Position numbers and translations under genes: made by a program. The notes below the pieces were generated by a model, which saw only the letters and a program-made list of their open reading frames with translations, did not search any database and was not told where the DNA came from. Source: an uncultured Oscillospiraceae bacterium (GTDB taxonomy: Bacteria; Bacillota; Clostridia; Oscillospirales; Oscillospiraceae). Taken from it: a DNA stretch of 35,666 nt. The stretch is from contig CANQIO010000014.1 in assembly GCA_947624065.1 (NCBI GenBank), positions 1-35,666 of the forward strand. Direction: 5' to 3'. Position 1 is the first letter of the stretch, and each line of letters starts with the position of its first letter. Shown one piece after another: positions 23,209-30,505 of this stretch.

Positions 23209-23685
23209 TCACTCCTGCCGGGGAGCAAAGAGGGGGACCTCCAATTCGTTGTCAAATTTGCGGCCCATTACCAGGCCGGCCAGCTCCGCGATCACCACAT
23301 CCACGGTGAGCAGCACCTTCGTGCCCTCCACCAGATGGCCGCCGTGGGCGTTGCCGTGGCGGTCGCTGAGGCTGATATGTACGTGCAGGTTGGTGTTTCC
23401 CTCGTCGTCGTGGCAGATGATGCCGGCGGCGCTGGTCAGTTCGATGGGGCCGGTCAGGTGCAGCACCTCGCCGTAGCCATAGCCGGCCTTCTTCTCCGGC
23501 AGCTCCACGGGGTTGCAGAACTTCACCCCGTCCAGGCTCCCGATGGCGCTGAGAATGACGCCGTTGTTGATGCCGTAGCGCCGGCAGGCCTCCTCCAGGC
23601 CCAGGAGAACGTCCGTCCCCGGACGGAGCCGGATGGCGACCACACGCTTGAGGGTGCCCTCCGCGGTTTCCATAATATCGCTCAT
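23209..23685 (-). CDS. PPC (DUF296) domain protein
   Basis: Protein of the PPC/DUF296 family, found alone in bacteria and with AT-hooks in plants; the bacterial function is not settled. From the ATG at 23683-23685 (AAGGAGAGG upstream) the product has 158 residues, rather than 175 from the earlier ATG. It shows the domain pattern RLRPGTDVLLGLEEACRRYG, SAIGSLDGV, and a HVHISLSDRHGN...GGHLVEGT metal-binding motif in which histidines cluster. There is no DNA-binding hook. It sits between the TRAP transporter and E1 alpha on the same strand, so a role as regulator, sensor or small-molecule binder for this pathway is plausible, but this is only context. Confidence 0.88.
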   Translation of the reverse strand: MSDIMETAEGTLKRVVAIRLRPGTDVLLGLEEACRRYGINNGVILSAIGSLDGVKFCNPVELPEKKAGYGYGEVLHLTGPIELTSAAGIICHDDEGNTNLHVHISLSDRHGNAHGGHLVEGTKVLLTVDVVIAELAGLVMGRKFDNELEVPLFAPRQE

Positions 23686-23736
23686 AATACCTCTCCTTAT
23701 CTGATTTCGGCATTTCTGCCGGCATTTTGGGCGCAA

Positions 23737-23780
23737 AAGAGAACACGTGGCGACATTTCTGCCGCCACGTGCTTTCTCTT
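23737..23780 (-). terminator. Hairpin after dctP
   Basis: CACGTGGCG (23744-23752) pairs with CGCCACGTG (23763-23771), and the outer AAGAGA/TCTCTT arms add six pairs across an internal loop. On the minus strand it is followed by CTTTT-rich sequence. It probably reduces read-through from the TRAP genes into the PPC/dehydrogenase genes, giving more transporter than enzyme transcript. Confidence 0.65.
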
Positions 23781-23851
23781 CAACGCAACCGAAAGTTGGT
23801 ATCAGGGAAGTTTAACTCGTGATTGCGGCTATTGGATTGAAACGGTAAGGA

Positions 23852-24868
23852 TTACTCCGCGGCCTCTTCCACGGGGGCGGTGAAGGCGTCGATCAGATCC
23901 TGGCCGATGATGTCGGCGAACTCCTCATAGCAGGGAGCGGCGACTTCACGGAACTCCTCGGCGGCCTCTTCGGTCAGCTCGGTGACCTCAACGCCAGCCT
24001 CTTCCCACTTGGCCAGCACTTCCTGGTCGCCCTCACGCTCCAGGACACGCTGATTCTGGGCAGCCTTCAGGCCGCACTCGTCAACGATCTGCTGCAGCTC
24101 GGGGGACAGGGAGTTGTACAGGTCCAGGTTCATGGTGAAGAAGATGCAGTCATAAACGCCGGTCCAGTAGGTGACGTACTTCTGCACTTCCTGGATGGAG
24201 GCGCCGTCAGCGGTGGGCAGGGGGTTCTCCTGGCCGTCGTAGGTGCCGGTCTGCAGGCCGGTGTAGACCTCGGACCAGTTGGCGTTGGCATAGTTGGCGC
24301 CCCACAGCTCATACTCGCGGTTCAGCAGGTCGGAGCCGGCGACACGGATCTTCAGGCCAGCCATATCGTCAACGCAGGTGATGGGACGGACGCTGTTGGT
24401 GACATGCCGGAAGCCGTTCTCGGCGATGCCCAGCAGATGCAGGCCCATGCTCTCCACGATCTCGCCCACGGCCTTGCCGGCCTCGCCGTCCAGCTTGGCA
24501 TCGACATCCTCGAAGGAGCTGAACAGGAAGGGCAGGGAGACGACGTTCAGGCGCTGATCAAAGCTGGAGTAAATGATGTTGGAGTGGGCGGACAGGTCGA
24601 TGGTGCCGTCCATAACGCCCTGGATGCCTTCGGTCTGGTTGCCGGCGGTCAGCTGGTCGGCAGCGTAGACGGTGACGGTGACGGCGCCGCCGGTGGCGTC
24701 GCTGACCATCTGGCCGAAATCGTTGCCCATCTGGGCCCAGCAGGTGTTCTCGGTGGCGGAGCAGGTGTAGGACCAGTTCATCTCCTCGAACTCGCCGTCG
24801 GCGAACGCGGGGGCGCTCAGGCTCAGGACCATGACCAGGGCCAGAGCAAGGGTGAGAAGCTTCTTCAT
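23852..24868 (-). CDS. TRAP transporter solute-binding protein (DctP family)
   Basis: Extracytoplasmic solute receptor of a tripartite (TRAP) transporter, which captures a ligand and hands it to the membrane subunits. The 338-residue product starts with a signal peptide (MKKLLTLALALVMVLSLSAP, cleavage after FADG or ALA-like FA near 23). It keeps the DctP arginine in GLKIRVAGSDLL (about residues 172-180), which in the family binds a carboxylate of the ligand. Hence the imported compound probably has a carboxylate. The mature sequence is Glu-rich at the C-terminus. The ATG follows AAGGAGG. It comes last in the Q-M-P order, 80 bp after dctM, and leads into the PPC and dehydrogenase genes. Confidence 0.93.
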   Translation of the reverse strand: MKKLLTLALALVMVLSLSAPAFADGEFEEMNWSYTCSATENTCWAQMGNDFGQMVSDATGGAVTVTVYAADQLTAGNQTEGIQGVMDGTIDLSAHSNIIYSSFDQRLNVVSLPFLFSSFEDVDAKLDGEAGKAVGEIVESMGLHLLGIAENGFRHVTNSVRPITCVDDMAGLKIRVAGSDLLNREYELWGANYANANWSEVYTGLQTGTYDGQENPLPTADGASIQEVQKYVTYWTGVYDCIFFTMNLDLYNSLSPELQQIVDECGLKAAQNQRVLEREGDQEVLAKWEEAGVEVTELTEEAAEEFREVAAPCYEEFADIIGQDLIDAFTAPVEEAAE

Positions 24869-24948
24869 GGGTAATGTTTCCTCCTTAAAAAATTGTTTGC
24901 GTTTCTTATCTGAAACCGCTCGCGCGGCGACAGAACAGGTTTACAGGC

Positions 24949-26268
24949 TTACTTGAACAGCAGCACCGTGGAGAAGAAGGGCACGTAGGTGACGATGAGC
25001 AGCGTGACGACGCAGGCCACGATCATGGGCCAGACCGCCTTGGAGATGCTCATGATGTTCACCTTTGTCTTGTCCCTGATGTCCTGGAGCTTTTCCGACA
25101 GGCCGATGGCCACGAACAGGTTCACGCCCACGGGCGGGGTCACCTGACCGATGGCCAGGTTCACGGTGGAGAGCACGCCGAAGTGGATGGGGTTGATGCC
25201 CAGCTGGGTGGCCACGGGGTACATGATGGGGATGAAGATGTACATGGCGGAGTTGGCGTCCACGAAGCAGCCGGCGATCAGGAAGATGACGTTGACCACG
25301 ATCAGGAAGATGTACTTGTTGCCGGAGATGTTCAGCAGCAGGGACTGGGCCGCCTTGGAGATGCCGAACACGGTGCAGCTGTAGGAGAACAGGGTGGCCG
25401 CGCCGATGATCAGCATGATGCTGGCGGTGCTCTTGCCGGAGTCCACCAGGATGGCGTACAGGTCCTTGAGCTTGACCTCCCGGTAGATGACGATGCCCAC
25501 GAACAGGCCGTAGATCACGGACACGGCCGCGGCCTCGGTCGGGGTGAAGAAGCCGCCGTAGATGCCGCCCAGGATGATGACGGGCATCAGGAAGCCCCAG
25601 AAGGCGGTGCGGAAGCTCTTCCACCGCTCGCCCCAGGAGGCCTTCTCCCGGGACGCGGGCAGACCCTTGCGCCGGACCTCGATCATGATGATGACCACCA
25701 GGGCCAGGCCCATCATGATGCCGGGGAGGATGCCGCCCATGAACATGTCGCCCACGGACACGCCGGTGATGGAGGCGTAGACCACGAACGCGATGGACGG
25801 CGGTATGACGATAGCGATGGACGACGCCGTGGCCATCATGGCCGAGGAGAAGGGGGCGGAGAAGCCGCCGCGGTTGATCATGGCGGGGATCAGGATGATG
25901 CCCAGGGCCGCCACGGTGGCCGGGCCGGAGCCGGAGATGGCGCCGAAGAAGCAGGCCACCACCACGCACACGATGGCGATGCCGCCCCGCCGGTGGCCGA
26001 TGCAGTCGTCGATGAACTGGACCAGCCGCGTGGAGATGCCCGCCTTGGCCATGATGTTGCCGCTCAGTACGAAGAAGGGGATGGCCAGCAGCAGGAACTT
26101 GGCCATGCCGTTATAGAAGTTGGAGGAGATGATGCTCATGACCTGGGGCACGCCGAACTTGCCAGAATAGAAGATGGCGGAGATGGCGGACACGCCCAGG
26201 CTGACGCCGATGGGGACGTTCAGGAACAGCAGGATGAAGAAGGTGCCGAACAGGATAAAGTTGATCAT
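24949..26268 (-). CDS. TRAP transporter large permease (DctM family)
   Basis: Large membrane subunit of the TRAP transporter, which moves the ligand using an ion (often sodium) gradient. The 439-residue product is made of about 12 hydrophobic segments with the DctM signature patterns: GVSLGVSAISAIFYSG near the start, FLLLAIPFFVLSGNIM, ACFFGAISGSGPATVAALG and APFSSAMMATASS. The last helices contain GQVTPPVGVNLFVAIGL. It overlaps dctQ by 4 bp (ATGA-type). Length and topology are normal. Together with dctQ and dctP it forms a complete transporter. Confidence 0.95.
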   Translation of the reverse strand: MINFILFGTFFILLFLNVPIGVSLGVSAISAIFYSGKFGVPQVMSIISSNFYNGMAKFLLLAIPFFVLSGNIMAKAGISTRLVQFIDDCIGHRRGGIAIVCVVVACFFGAISGSGPATVAALGIILIPAMINRGGFSAPFSSAMMATASSIAIVIPPSIAFVVYASITGVSVGDMFMGGILPGIMMGLALVVIIMIEVRRKGLPASREKASWGERWKSFRTAFWGFLMPVIILGGIYGGFFTPTEAAAVSVIYGLFVGIVIYREVKLKDLYAILVDSGKSTASIMLIIGAATLFSYSCTVFGISKAAQSLLLNISGNKYIFLIVVNVIFLIAGCFVDANSAMYIFIPIMYPVATQLGINPIHFGVLSTVNLAIGQVTPPVGVNLFVAIGLSEKLQDIRDKTKVNIMSISKAVWPMIVACVVTLLIVTYVPFFSTVLLFK

Positions 26269-26774
26269 TTGTCCTGGCCTCCTTCCTCAAGCTCAGGCTT
26301 CGCAGCCAAAAAATCGATACAGTACTCCACCGTATGCAGCAGCAGCAGCACCGCGCCGATGGGCAGGAAGATCTGGAACACCCACTCCGGCCAGCGCAGC
26401 GAAGAGGTGAGCTTGCCGTTGTTCATGACGGTGATGACCTTGTCATAACCGGCCTTGAGGATGAATGCCCAGAAAACGCAGTCGGCCACCGTGCAGATGA
26501 TGACCAGCACCTTCTGGCCCTTCCTCTTGAGGCGGTCGAATACCAGCGAGAGGGTGATGAGGCCGCCCTCGCGGACACACAGGGCGCAGCCGAGCATGAT
26601 CAGCAGCACGAACAGGTTGATGACCAGCTCCTCCGTCCAGGCGAACTGACTGGTGGTCAGCTTACGTACTACGACGTTGACGAAGGTGATCACGGTGACG
26701 AACACCAGAACGAGGCTCATGACGATCTTCTCGATCTCGGCGATCACATCCATGATCTTTTTGTAGACTTTCAT
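26265..26774 (-). CDS. TRAP transporter small permease (DctQ family)
   Basis: Small four-helix membrane subunit of the TRAP transporter. The 169-residue product has membrane segments near 18-38, 50-70, 92-110 and 128-150. It has the family sequence VRKLTTSQFAWTEELVINLFV around the first periplasmic loop. The start at 26772-26774 is preceded by AAGGGATTG, and a six-codon upstream ORF (from the ATG at 26792) overlaps it as ATGA. It is the first gene of the 13-kb minus-strand run, so the promoter should lie between 26775 and 26900. No clear sigma-A match was found there on this strand. Confidence 0.92.
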   Translation of the reverse strand: MKVYKKIMDVIAEIEKIVMSLVLVFVTVITFVNVVVRKLTTSQFAWTEELVINLFVLLIMLGCALCVREGGLITLSLVFDRLKRKGQKVLVIICTVADCVFWAFILKAGYDKVITVMNNGKLTSSLRWPEWVFQIFLPIGAVLLLLHTVEYCIDFLAAKPELEEGGQDK

Positions 26775-26802
26775 GCGATCAATCCCTTCATGTAGACTAT
26801 CT

Positions 26803-26828
26803 CCACAGAGCCGCTGCTCTGAATGTGG
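26803..26828. promoter_or_regulatory. Dyad between dctQ and the divergent hydrolase gene
   Basis: CAGAGC-CGCT-GCTCTG (26806-26821) is a perfect inverted repeat with outer CCACA/TGTGG arms (26803-26807 and 26824-26828). It lies between the plus-strand promoter and the dctQ start, a suitable place for an operator or leader hairpin. No regulator is known for it. Confidence 0.4.
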
Positions 26829-26834
26829 ACGTGC

Positions 26835-26862
26835 TTGCGTTTTCCCGCGGATGTGCTATAAT
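26835..26862 (+). promoter_or_regulatory. Sigma-A promoter of the metallo-beta-lactamase-fold gene
   Basis: TTGCGT (26835-26840) and a perfect TATAAT (26857-26862) with 16 bases between them, 35 bases before the ATG. GGAGG is close to the start. Confidence 0.75.
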
Positions 26863-26897
26863 GACCGGCAACATCGACTTAGCAAGGAGGCCGCGCC

Positions 26898-27611
26898 ATG
26901 GCTCGCTGTGAGCTCACCCTCGTCGCCAACGCCGGGCTTCTGATCCGCCTGGGCCCCTCTGTCATCCTGGCCGACGCGCTTCATGACAGACAGGTGGAGA
27001 GCTGGTCCACCGTTACCGAGGACCGCTGGCGGACGCTGCAGACGCTTCTTCCCGCGGCGGGCCCGGATCTCATCCTGTTCACCCACTGCCACCCGGACCA
27101 CTTCTCCCCCAGGCTCACCGCCCGGGCCATGGAGCGCTGGCCGGGGGCCAAGCTCGTTCTGCCGGAGCAGCGGCTGGCCGGTCAGCGGCTGGTGGACGCC
27201 CAGCGGGAGACGGTGTCTCTGCCGGGGAGCACAGTCCATCTGGCGCGGCTGCCCCACGAGGGGGCGGCGTTCGCTAAGGTGCGCCACTATGGCTGCGTGC
27301 TGGAGCACGGGGACTTTCGTCTGCTTCTGACGGGGGACTGCGCGCTGTGCGCCGAGGCCCTGGCGGCCTTCGCCGGCGACTGCGGGCCCATCGACGCCGC
27401 CATCGCGCCCTTTCCCTGGCTCACCCTCCGCCGGGGACGGGAGTTCCTTCAGGAACGCGTCCGGCCGGGGCGGCTCGTCATCTGCCATCTGCCCTTCGCC
27501 GGAGAGGATATGTACGGCTACCGGACGGCGGCGCAAAAGGCCGCGCCCTTGTGGCAGGCCTCCCCGCTCACGCTCCTGACCGAGCCCTTCCAGCGGATCA
27601 CCATCGACTGA
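26898..27611 (+). CDS. Metallo-beta-lactamase-fold hydrolase
   Basis: Small cytoplasmic metal-dependent hydrolase of the metallo-beta-lactamase superfamily (UlaG-like or other L-ascorbate-lactonase-like members are the nearest kind). The 237-residue product has the metal motif THCHPDH at residues 62-68, with H63, H65, D67 and H68. A later DGC/GDC aspartate (LLLTGDCALC) and a C-terminal histidine (VICHLPFAGEDMYGY) complete the site. The start has AAGGAGG. It is a single-gene unit with promoter and terminator, divergent from the TRAP run. A hydrolase for a lactone or thioester in the same pathway is possible, but the location alone is weak evidence. Confidence 0.85.
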   Translation: MARCELTLVANAGLLIRLGPSVILADALHDRQVESWSTVTEDRWRTLQTLLPAAGPDLILFTHCHPDHFSPRLTARAMERWPGAKLVLPEQRLAGQRLVDAQRETVSLPGSTVHLARLPHEGAAFAKVRHYGCVLEHGDFRLLLTGDCALCAEALAAFAGDCGPIDAAIAPFPWLTLRRGREFLQERVRPGRLVICHLPFAGEDMYGYRTAAQKAAPLWQASPLTLLTEPFQRITID

Positions 27612-27613
27612 CG

Positions 27614-27637
27614 GGACGCGCTTCGGCGCGTCCTTTT
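27614..27637 (+). terminator. Intrinsic terminator of the hydrolase gene
   Basis: GGACGCGC-TTCG-GCGCGTCC followed by TTTT, a perfect 8-bp stem with a stable UUCG tetraloop, 2 bases after the stop codon. Confidence 0.92.
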
Positions 27638-27655
27638 GCCGTTCCAAAATCTCTT

Positions 27656-27699
27656 TATGGGATAACTCCTATCCCATACAAAAGCGGGTACCCGCTTTT
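27656..27699 (-). terminator. Tandem hairpins after lplA
   Basis: A 20-bp perfect palindrome at 27680-27699 (AAAAGCGG arms around GTAC) comes first in the lplA direction and ends in a CTTTT tract. A second hairpin, TATGGGATA-ACTCC-TATCCCATA (27656-27678), follows. The first is a good intrinsic terminator; the role of the second is unclear. Confidence 0.8.
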
Positions 27700-27713
27700 C
27701 CTGTCGATTTCAA

Positions 27714-28709
27714 TCAACCTTCGCCCGAGGCGAAGAGAGTGTCCATCACCTGGTCCGCCCGGATGGCGCCGAAAAGCTCGCCCACGGGGAACCGCTCCAG
27801 AACGGCCCCCACGTCCTCCCGCCGGAAGGGACATCCCCTCAGCGCCTGGCACAGGCCGTCCAGCGGCGACACGGCCAGAAAATCGCCGTAAAAGACGATG
27901 TCCGTGATGCGCCCCTGCTCCACGTTGACCCGGGTCTCCAGGGTCCCGCCCTCGAACCGGCGGCGGTCTTTTCTCGTATACTTGGGCGAGCGGCCGTAAT
28001 TCCAGGCCCAGGTGTCGTATTTCTCCGCTTTCAGCGCCTGCACCGCGGCCAGCTCTTCCTCCGTCAGGGAGGTCTCCGTAAGGCCGCCGGCGGCCAGCGA
28101 GGTCTTGAGGTAGGCCCAAAATCCCGGCAGGGTCATGTCCTCCTGCAGGAAGGCGCGGATGTTCCCCACCCGGCTGCGGACGGACTTGGTGCTCTTGGAG
28201 GAAAACTTCTCCGGGTCCGCCCGGAGCGCCCCCGCTACCATGGCCGGGTCCGCGTCGAACAGCAGACATCCGTGGTAGAGGATCCGTCCGCCCACCAGCC
28301 GCTGGGCCGTGCCGGACACCTTTCGTCCCCGGACCAGGATGTCGTTCCGGCCGGAGGCCTCCGCCTCCAGTCCCAAGCCCCGCAGCGCCTCCACCACCGG
28401 GCGGGTGAACCGCTCCAGCGTGAGGGTGCCGGCATCGCCGGCATCGGTGATGAAGGAGTAATTCAGGTTTCCCAGGTCGTGGTAGACCGCCCCGCCGCCG
28501 GTCATCCGGCGGACCACGTCGATGCCGTGGGCGTCCACGAAGTCCCGGTCGATCTCCTCCTCGGTGTTCTGGTTCTGGCCGATCACGACGGTGCTGCGGT
28601 TCTGCCACAGCATCAAATAGTCGCCCTCCCGCCGGCGCTCCAGAACGACCTCTTCAAAGGCCAGGTTATAGTGGGGATCCAGACTGTGGGTCTCGAGATA
28701 ATAGGTCAT
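27714..28709 (-). CDS. lplA: Lipoate-protein ligase A
   Basis: Attaches free lipoate to lipoyl domains through lipoyl-AMP, so it can activate the E2 and lipoyl-E3 proteins of the dehydrogenase run. From the ATG at 28707-28709 (GGAGAGG upstream) the product is 331 residues. The longer start at 28787 lies inside the operator and is rejected. Motifs include RRMTGGGAVYHDLGNLNYS, the lipoate-AMP pocket, then GTAQRLVGGRILYHGCLLFD. The lysine of STKSVRSRVGN is expected to bind the adenylate. A C-terminal accessory domain follows. The gene stands alone. A FadR-type dyad directly after its promoter suggests repression by the neighbouring GntR protein. No lipoate synthase (lipA/lipB) is seen, so scavenging is likely. 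Confidence 0.93.
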   Translation of the reverse strand: MTYYLETHSLDPHYNLAFEEVVLERRREGDYLMLWQNRSTVVIGQNQNTEEEIDRDFVDAHGIDVVRRMTGGGAVYHDLGNLNYSFITDAGDAGTLTLERFTRPVVEALRGLGLEAEASGRNDILVRGRKVSGTAQRLVGGRILYHGCLLFDADPAMVAGALRADPEKFSSKSTKSVRSRVGNIRAFLQEDMTLPGFWAYLKTSLAAGGLTETSLTEEELAAVQALKAEKYDTWAWNYGRSPKYTRKDRRRFEGGTLETRVNVEQGRITDIVFYGDFLAVSPLDGLCQALRGCPFRREDVGAVLERFPVGELFGAIRADQVMDTLFASGEG

Positions 28710-28742
28710 AGCGCCTCTCCGTAAGGGCCGCGGACCACGCGG

Positions 28743-28773
28743 TTTGGTCCGTTGGTCATACCAACCGACCAAA
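28743..28773. promoter_or_regulatory. 31-bp FadR/GntR-type dyad operator upstream of lplA
   Basis: TTTGGTC-C-GTTGGT-CAT-ACCAAC-C-GACCAAA is symmetric about position 28758 with a single mismatched pair per arm (28750/28766). Its core TTGGTCATACCAA fits the TGGT-N3-ACCA consensus of FadR-subfamily GntR regulators. It starts 4 bp after the lplA -10 box. Confidence 0.8.
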
Positions 28774-28777
28774 TTAA

Positions 28778-28806
28778 AAACTATCACACGCGCGGCGGAG
28801 TGTCAA
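28778..28806 (-). promoter_or_regulatory. Sigma-A promoter of lplA
   Basis: On the minus strand TTGACA (28801-28806) and TAGTTT (28778-28783) are 17 bases apart. The dyad operator covers the expected transcription start. Confidence 0.75.
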
Positions 28807-28887
28807 GCGGGAACAAAAAGGGCCGGTCCAGAAATTCACCGGCAAAATTTGCGCAGTTTGCACAAAATAATAGCACAACAGGCAAAA

Positions 28888-29577
28888 TCAGTCCAGATCC
28901 GGGTATTCCTGGGAGAATTTCCGGACGATCTGGAGGTGGTTTTCCATCTCCTGCCGGGCCCGCTCCGGGTCCCGATCCTTCACGGCGTTATAGATCAGCA
29001 CGTGGGACTCATAGGCGACGCGGGGATAATCCGGCCGCTCGAAAAAGCGGTCCCGGATGCCGGCGATCATGCTGTTGACCAGGTGGATGGCGGCGGCCAG
29101 GAGCGCGTTGTGGCTGGCGACGGCCAGCGCCTCATGGAAGCCCACGTCGGTCATGGGGTCCTCGGGGTGGGCCTTCATCCGCCGCAGGCAGTTGGCCAGC
29201 GCGGCCAGGTCCTCTTTCGTGGCGCGCTGGGAGGCCAGCTCCGCGATGGCGCACTCGTTGATGCGCCGAAATTCCAAAAACTCCTCCTGGATGTCATCCC
29301 GGTTGGAGACCCGCACGAAGGAGATAGAGTTGCGGATGAAATCCGCGTCCCGGATGACCGCCTTCCGGTTGCCCCGGGACTCGATGGCACCCAAAAACTC
29401 CAATACCGCCAGGCACTCCCGCAAAGAGCCCCTGCCGATGCCCAGTTTTTCCGCCAGGTCCCGCTCAGAGGGCAGCTCGTCTCCCACCTGGATGGTGCCC
29501 CGCTCCAGGGCGGAGATCAGCGACTGCATCACCAGCTCCGGGACCTTGGGCGATGTCTGAATCCGTTCCAGCGTCAT
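28888..29577 (-). CDS. FadR-type GntR transcriptional regulator
   Basis: DNA-binding repressor or activator of the GntR family, FadR/FCD subgroup, whose effectors are usually carboxylates or sugar acids. From the ATG at 29575-29577 (AAGGAGGGG upstream) the product is 229 residues. The winged helix occupies about 8-70 (GDELPSERDLAEKLGIGRGSLREC, AIESRGNRKAV). The FCD domain follows with metal/ligand residues in DVGFHEALAVASHN, YESHVLIYNAVKDRD and MENHLQIV. Its own promoter carries a TGGT-N3-ACCA site, and the lplA promoter has a larger version, so it probably controls itself and lplA. Control of the dehydrogenase run is likely from the functional link, but I found no such site upstream of dctQ. 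Confidence 0.92.
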   Translation of the reverse strand: MTLERIQTSPKVPELVMQSLISALERGTIQVGDELPSERDLAEKLGIGRGSLRECLAVLEFLGAIESRGNRKAVIRDADFIRNSISFVRVSNRDDIQEEFLEFRRINECAIAELASQRATKEDLAALANCLRRMKAHPEDPMTDVGFHEALAVASHNALLAAAIHLVNSMIAGIRDRFFERPDYPRVAYESHVLIYNAVKDRDPERARQEMENHLQIVRKFSQEYPDLD

Positions 29578-29591
29578 AAAGCCCCTCCTTC

Positions 29592-29603
29592 TTGGTATTA
29601 CCA
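29592..29603. promoter_or_regulatory. GntR autoregulatory operator
   Basis: TTGGTATTACCA contains TGGT-N3-ACCA and touches the -10 box of the GntR gene. It has the same position relative to the promoter as the lplA dyad. Confidence 0.75.
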
Positions 29604-29631
29604 CCATACCATCGTACCGTGGCAATGTCAA
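29603..29631 (-). promoter_or_regulatory. Sigma-A promoter of the GntR gene
   Basis: On the minus strand TTGACA (29626-29631) and TATGGT (29603-29608) are 17 bases apart, with the operator immediately downstream and the ATG at 29577. Confidence 0.8.
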
Positions 29632-29699
29632 GCGGGAGGGGCTCAGCCTGTGGGATGAAAATCAAACCCGGTTTTTGTGGAAACTGACAGAAGTTTTTC

Positions 29700-30419
29700 T
29701 TATTTCAACCGCGGACGCCGGAGGGTCCCATAGACGAAGGGCGCCGCCAGCGCCAGCACGATGACCGCCGCCGCGGCGAGATCGGAGGTGCCGGTGTACA
29801 TGGTCCAGCCCAACACCGCCAGCCCGGCGGCCAGCCACGTCCATCCGGCAAAGCGGTGGACCGCCTGCCAGCTGTCGCCCCGCTGGGTGAAAGCAAAGCG
29901 CAGGGCCAGCCGGGAGTCCTTGGGGCAGTCCCACATATGGGCGCCCAGCATCAGCAGCGCCAGCGCCAGCACGCAGGGCGTGACGAACAGCGCCGAGTAA
30001 GGCAGGTCCGCCGCCTGGAACATCATGCCCCCGCAAAAGAGCACGCTCAGCACCGGAAAGCCCCACCGGCCCACCAGCCGCACCGGCGTCTTGGGCATGG
30101 TCATGCGCTTTTGGTTGATCCAAAGCTGGGCATGGCAGATCCCGTTCAGCACGCACATCAGCCCCGGCAGCCCAAACACCACCATGTACCGGGGCAGGGA
30201 GTCGTCCCGTCCGTCGGACAGGATCAGCCCCGTGGGCACGACGGCCGGCATCTGACCCCACAGCCGCAGGCCCAGCACAGCGGGCAGAGCGCAGGCGACA
30301 GTGGTGACCACAGCCAGAAGGAGCGCCTTGTCACGGGTGACATGCTTTCCGAACAGGCGCGCGGCCTCCATCTCCGCCTGGCGGTCCATGGCCTGCTGCT
30401 TTTTTACCTTGCTGCTCAT
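29700..30419 (-). CDS. SdpI-family (DUF1648-like) membrane protein
   Basis: Integral membrane protein of the SdpI/DUF1648 type. In B. subtilis SdpI gives immunity to the SdpC toxin and signals to its own operon; most relatives are uncharacterised. The 239-residue product has a charged N-terminus (MSSKVKKQQAMDRQ), then about six hydrophobic segments. It has SLPRYMVVFGLPGLMCVLNG after the first helix, and the family-like WQAVHRFAGWTWLAAGLAVLG near residues 183-203. The ATG at 30417-30419 follows GGGAGG, which can be masked by a leader hairpin. No toxin-like gene is adjacent, so the immunity role is unproved. Confidence 0.78.
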   Translation of the reverse strand: MSSKVKKQQAMDRQAEMEAARLFGKHVTRDKALLLAVVTTVACALPAVLGLRLWGQMPAVVPTGLILSDGRDDSLPRYMVVFGLPGLMCVLNGICHAQLWINQKRMTMPKTPVRLVGRWGFPVLSVLFCGGMMFQAADLPYSALFVTPCVLALALLMLGAHMWDCPKDSRLALRFAFTQRGDSWQAVHRFAGWTWLAAGLAVLGWTMYTGTSDLAAAAVIVLALAAPFVYGTLRRPRLK

Positions 30420-30426
30420 AAGCCTG

Positions 30427-30460
30427 CCTCCCGGGAACGCCCGGAGGCGTCTCTCCGGGC
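30427..30460 (-). promoter_or_regulatory. Leader with two alternative hairpins, one hiding the ribosome site
   Basis: In the mRNA of the SdpI-type gene, GCCCGGAG/CTCCGGGC (30439-30446 with 30453-30460) can form one hairpin. The 3' half of the same stem region (30440-30447) can instead pair with 30427-30435, which contains the GGGAGG ribosome site, closing a CGTT loop with one bulged G. The two pairings exclude each other, as in translational switches. There is no known riboswitch aptamer. The prediction is by eye. Confidence 0.45.
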
Positions 30461-30505
30461 ATTGGAAAATATGCGGCGCGGCTGTGGCGCCCGCCGCGTG
30501 TACAT

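Noticed and set aside
24941-25969. Minus-strand ORF of 342 codons within dctM
   Set aside because: Alternative frame of dctM with Arg/His/Gly-rich sequence and no membrane segments.
27656-27699. Insertion-sequence end or attachment site
   Set aside because: The tandem palindromes looked like a mobile element end, but there is no transposase, no target duplication, and the first fits an lplA terminator.
27655-28608. Minus-strand ORF of 317 codons overlapping lplA
   Set aside because: Alternative frame of lplA, Arg/Gly/Pro-rich, with no recognisable domain; lplA has the GGGAVYHD motif.
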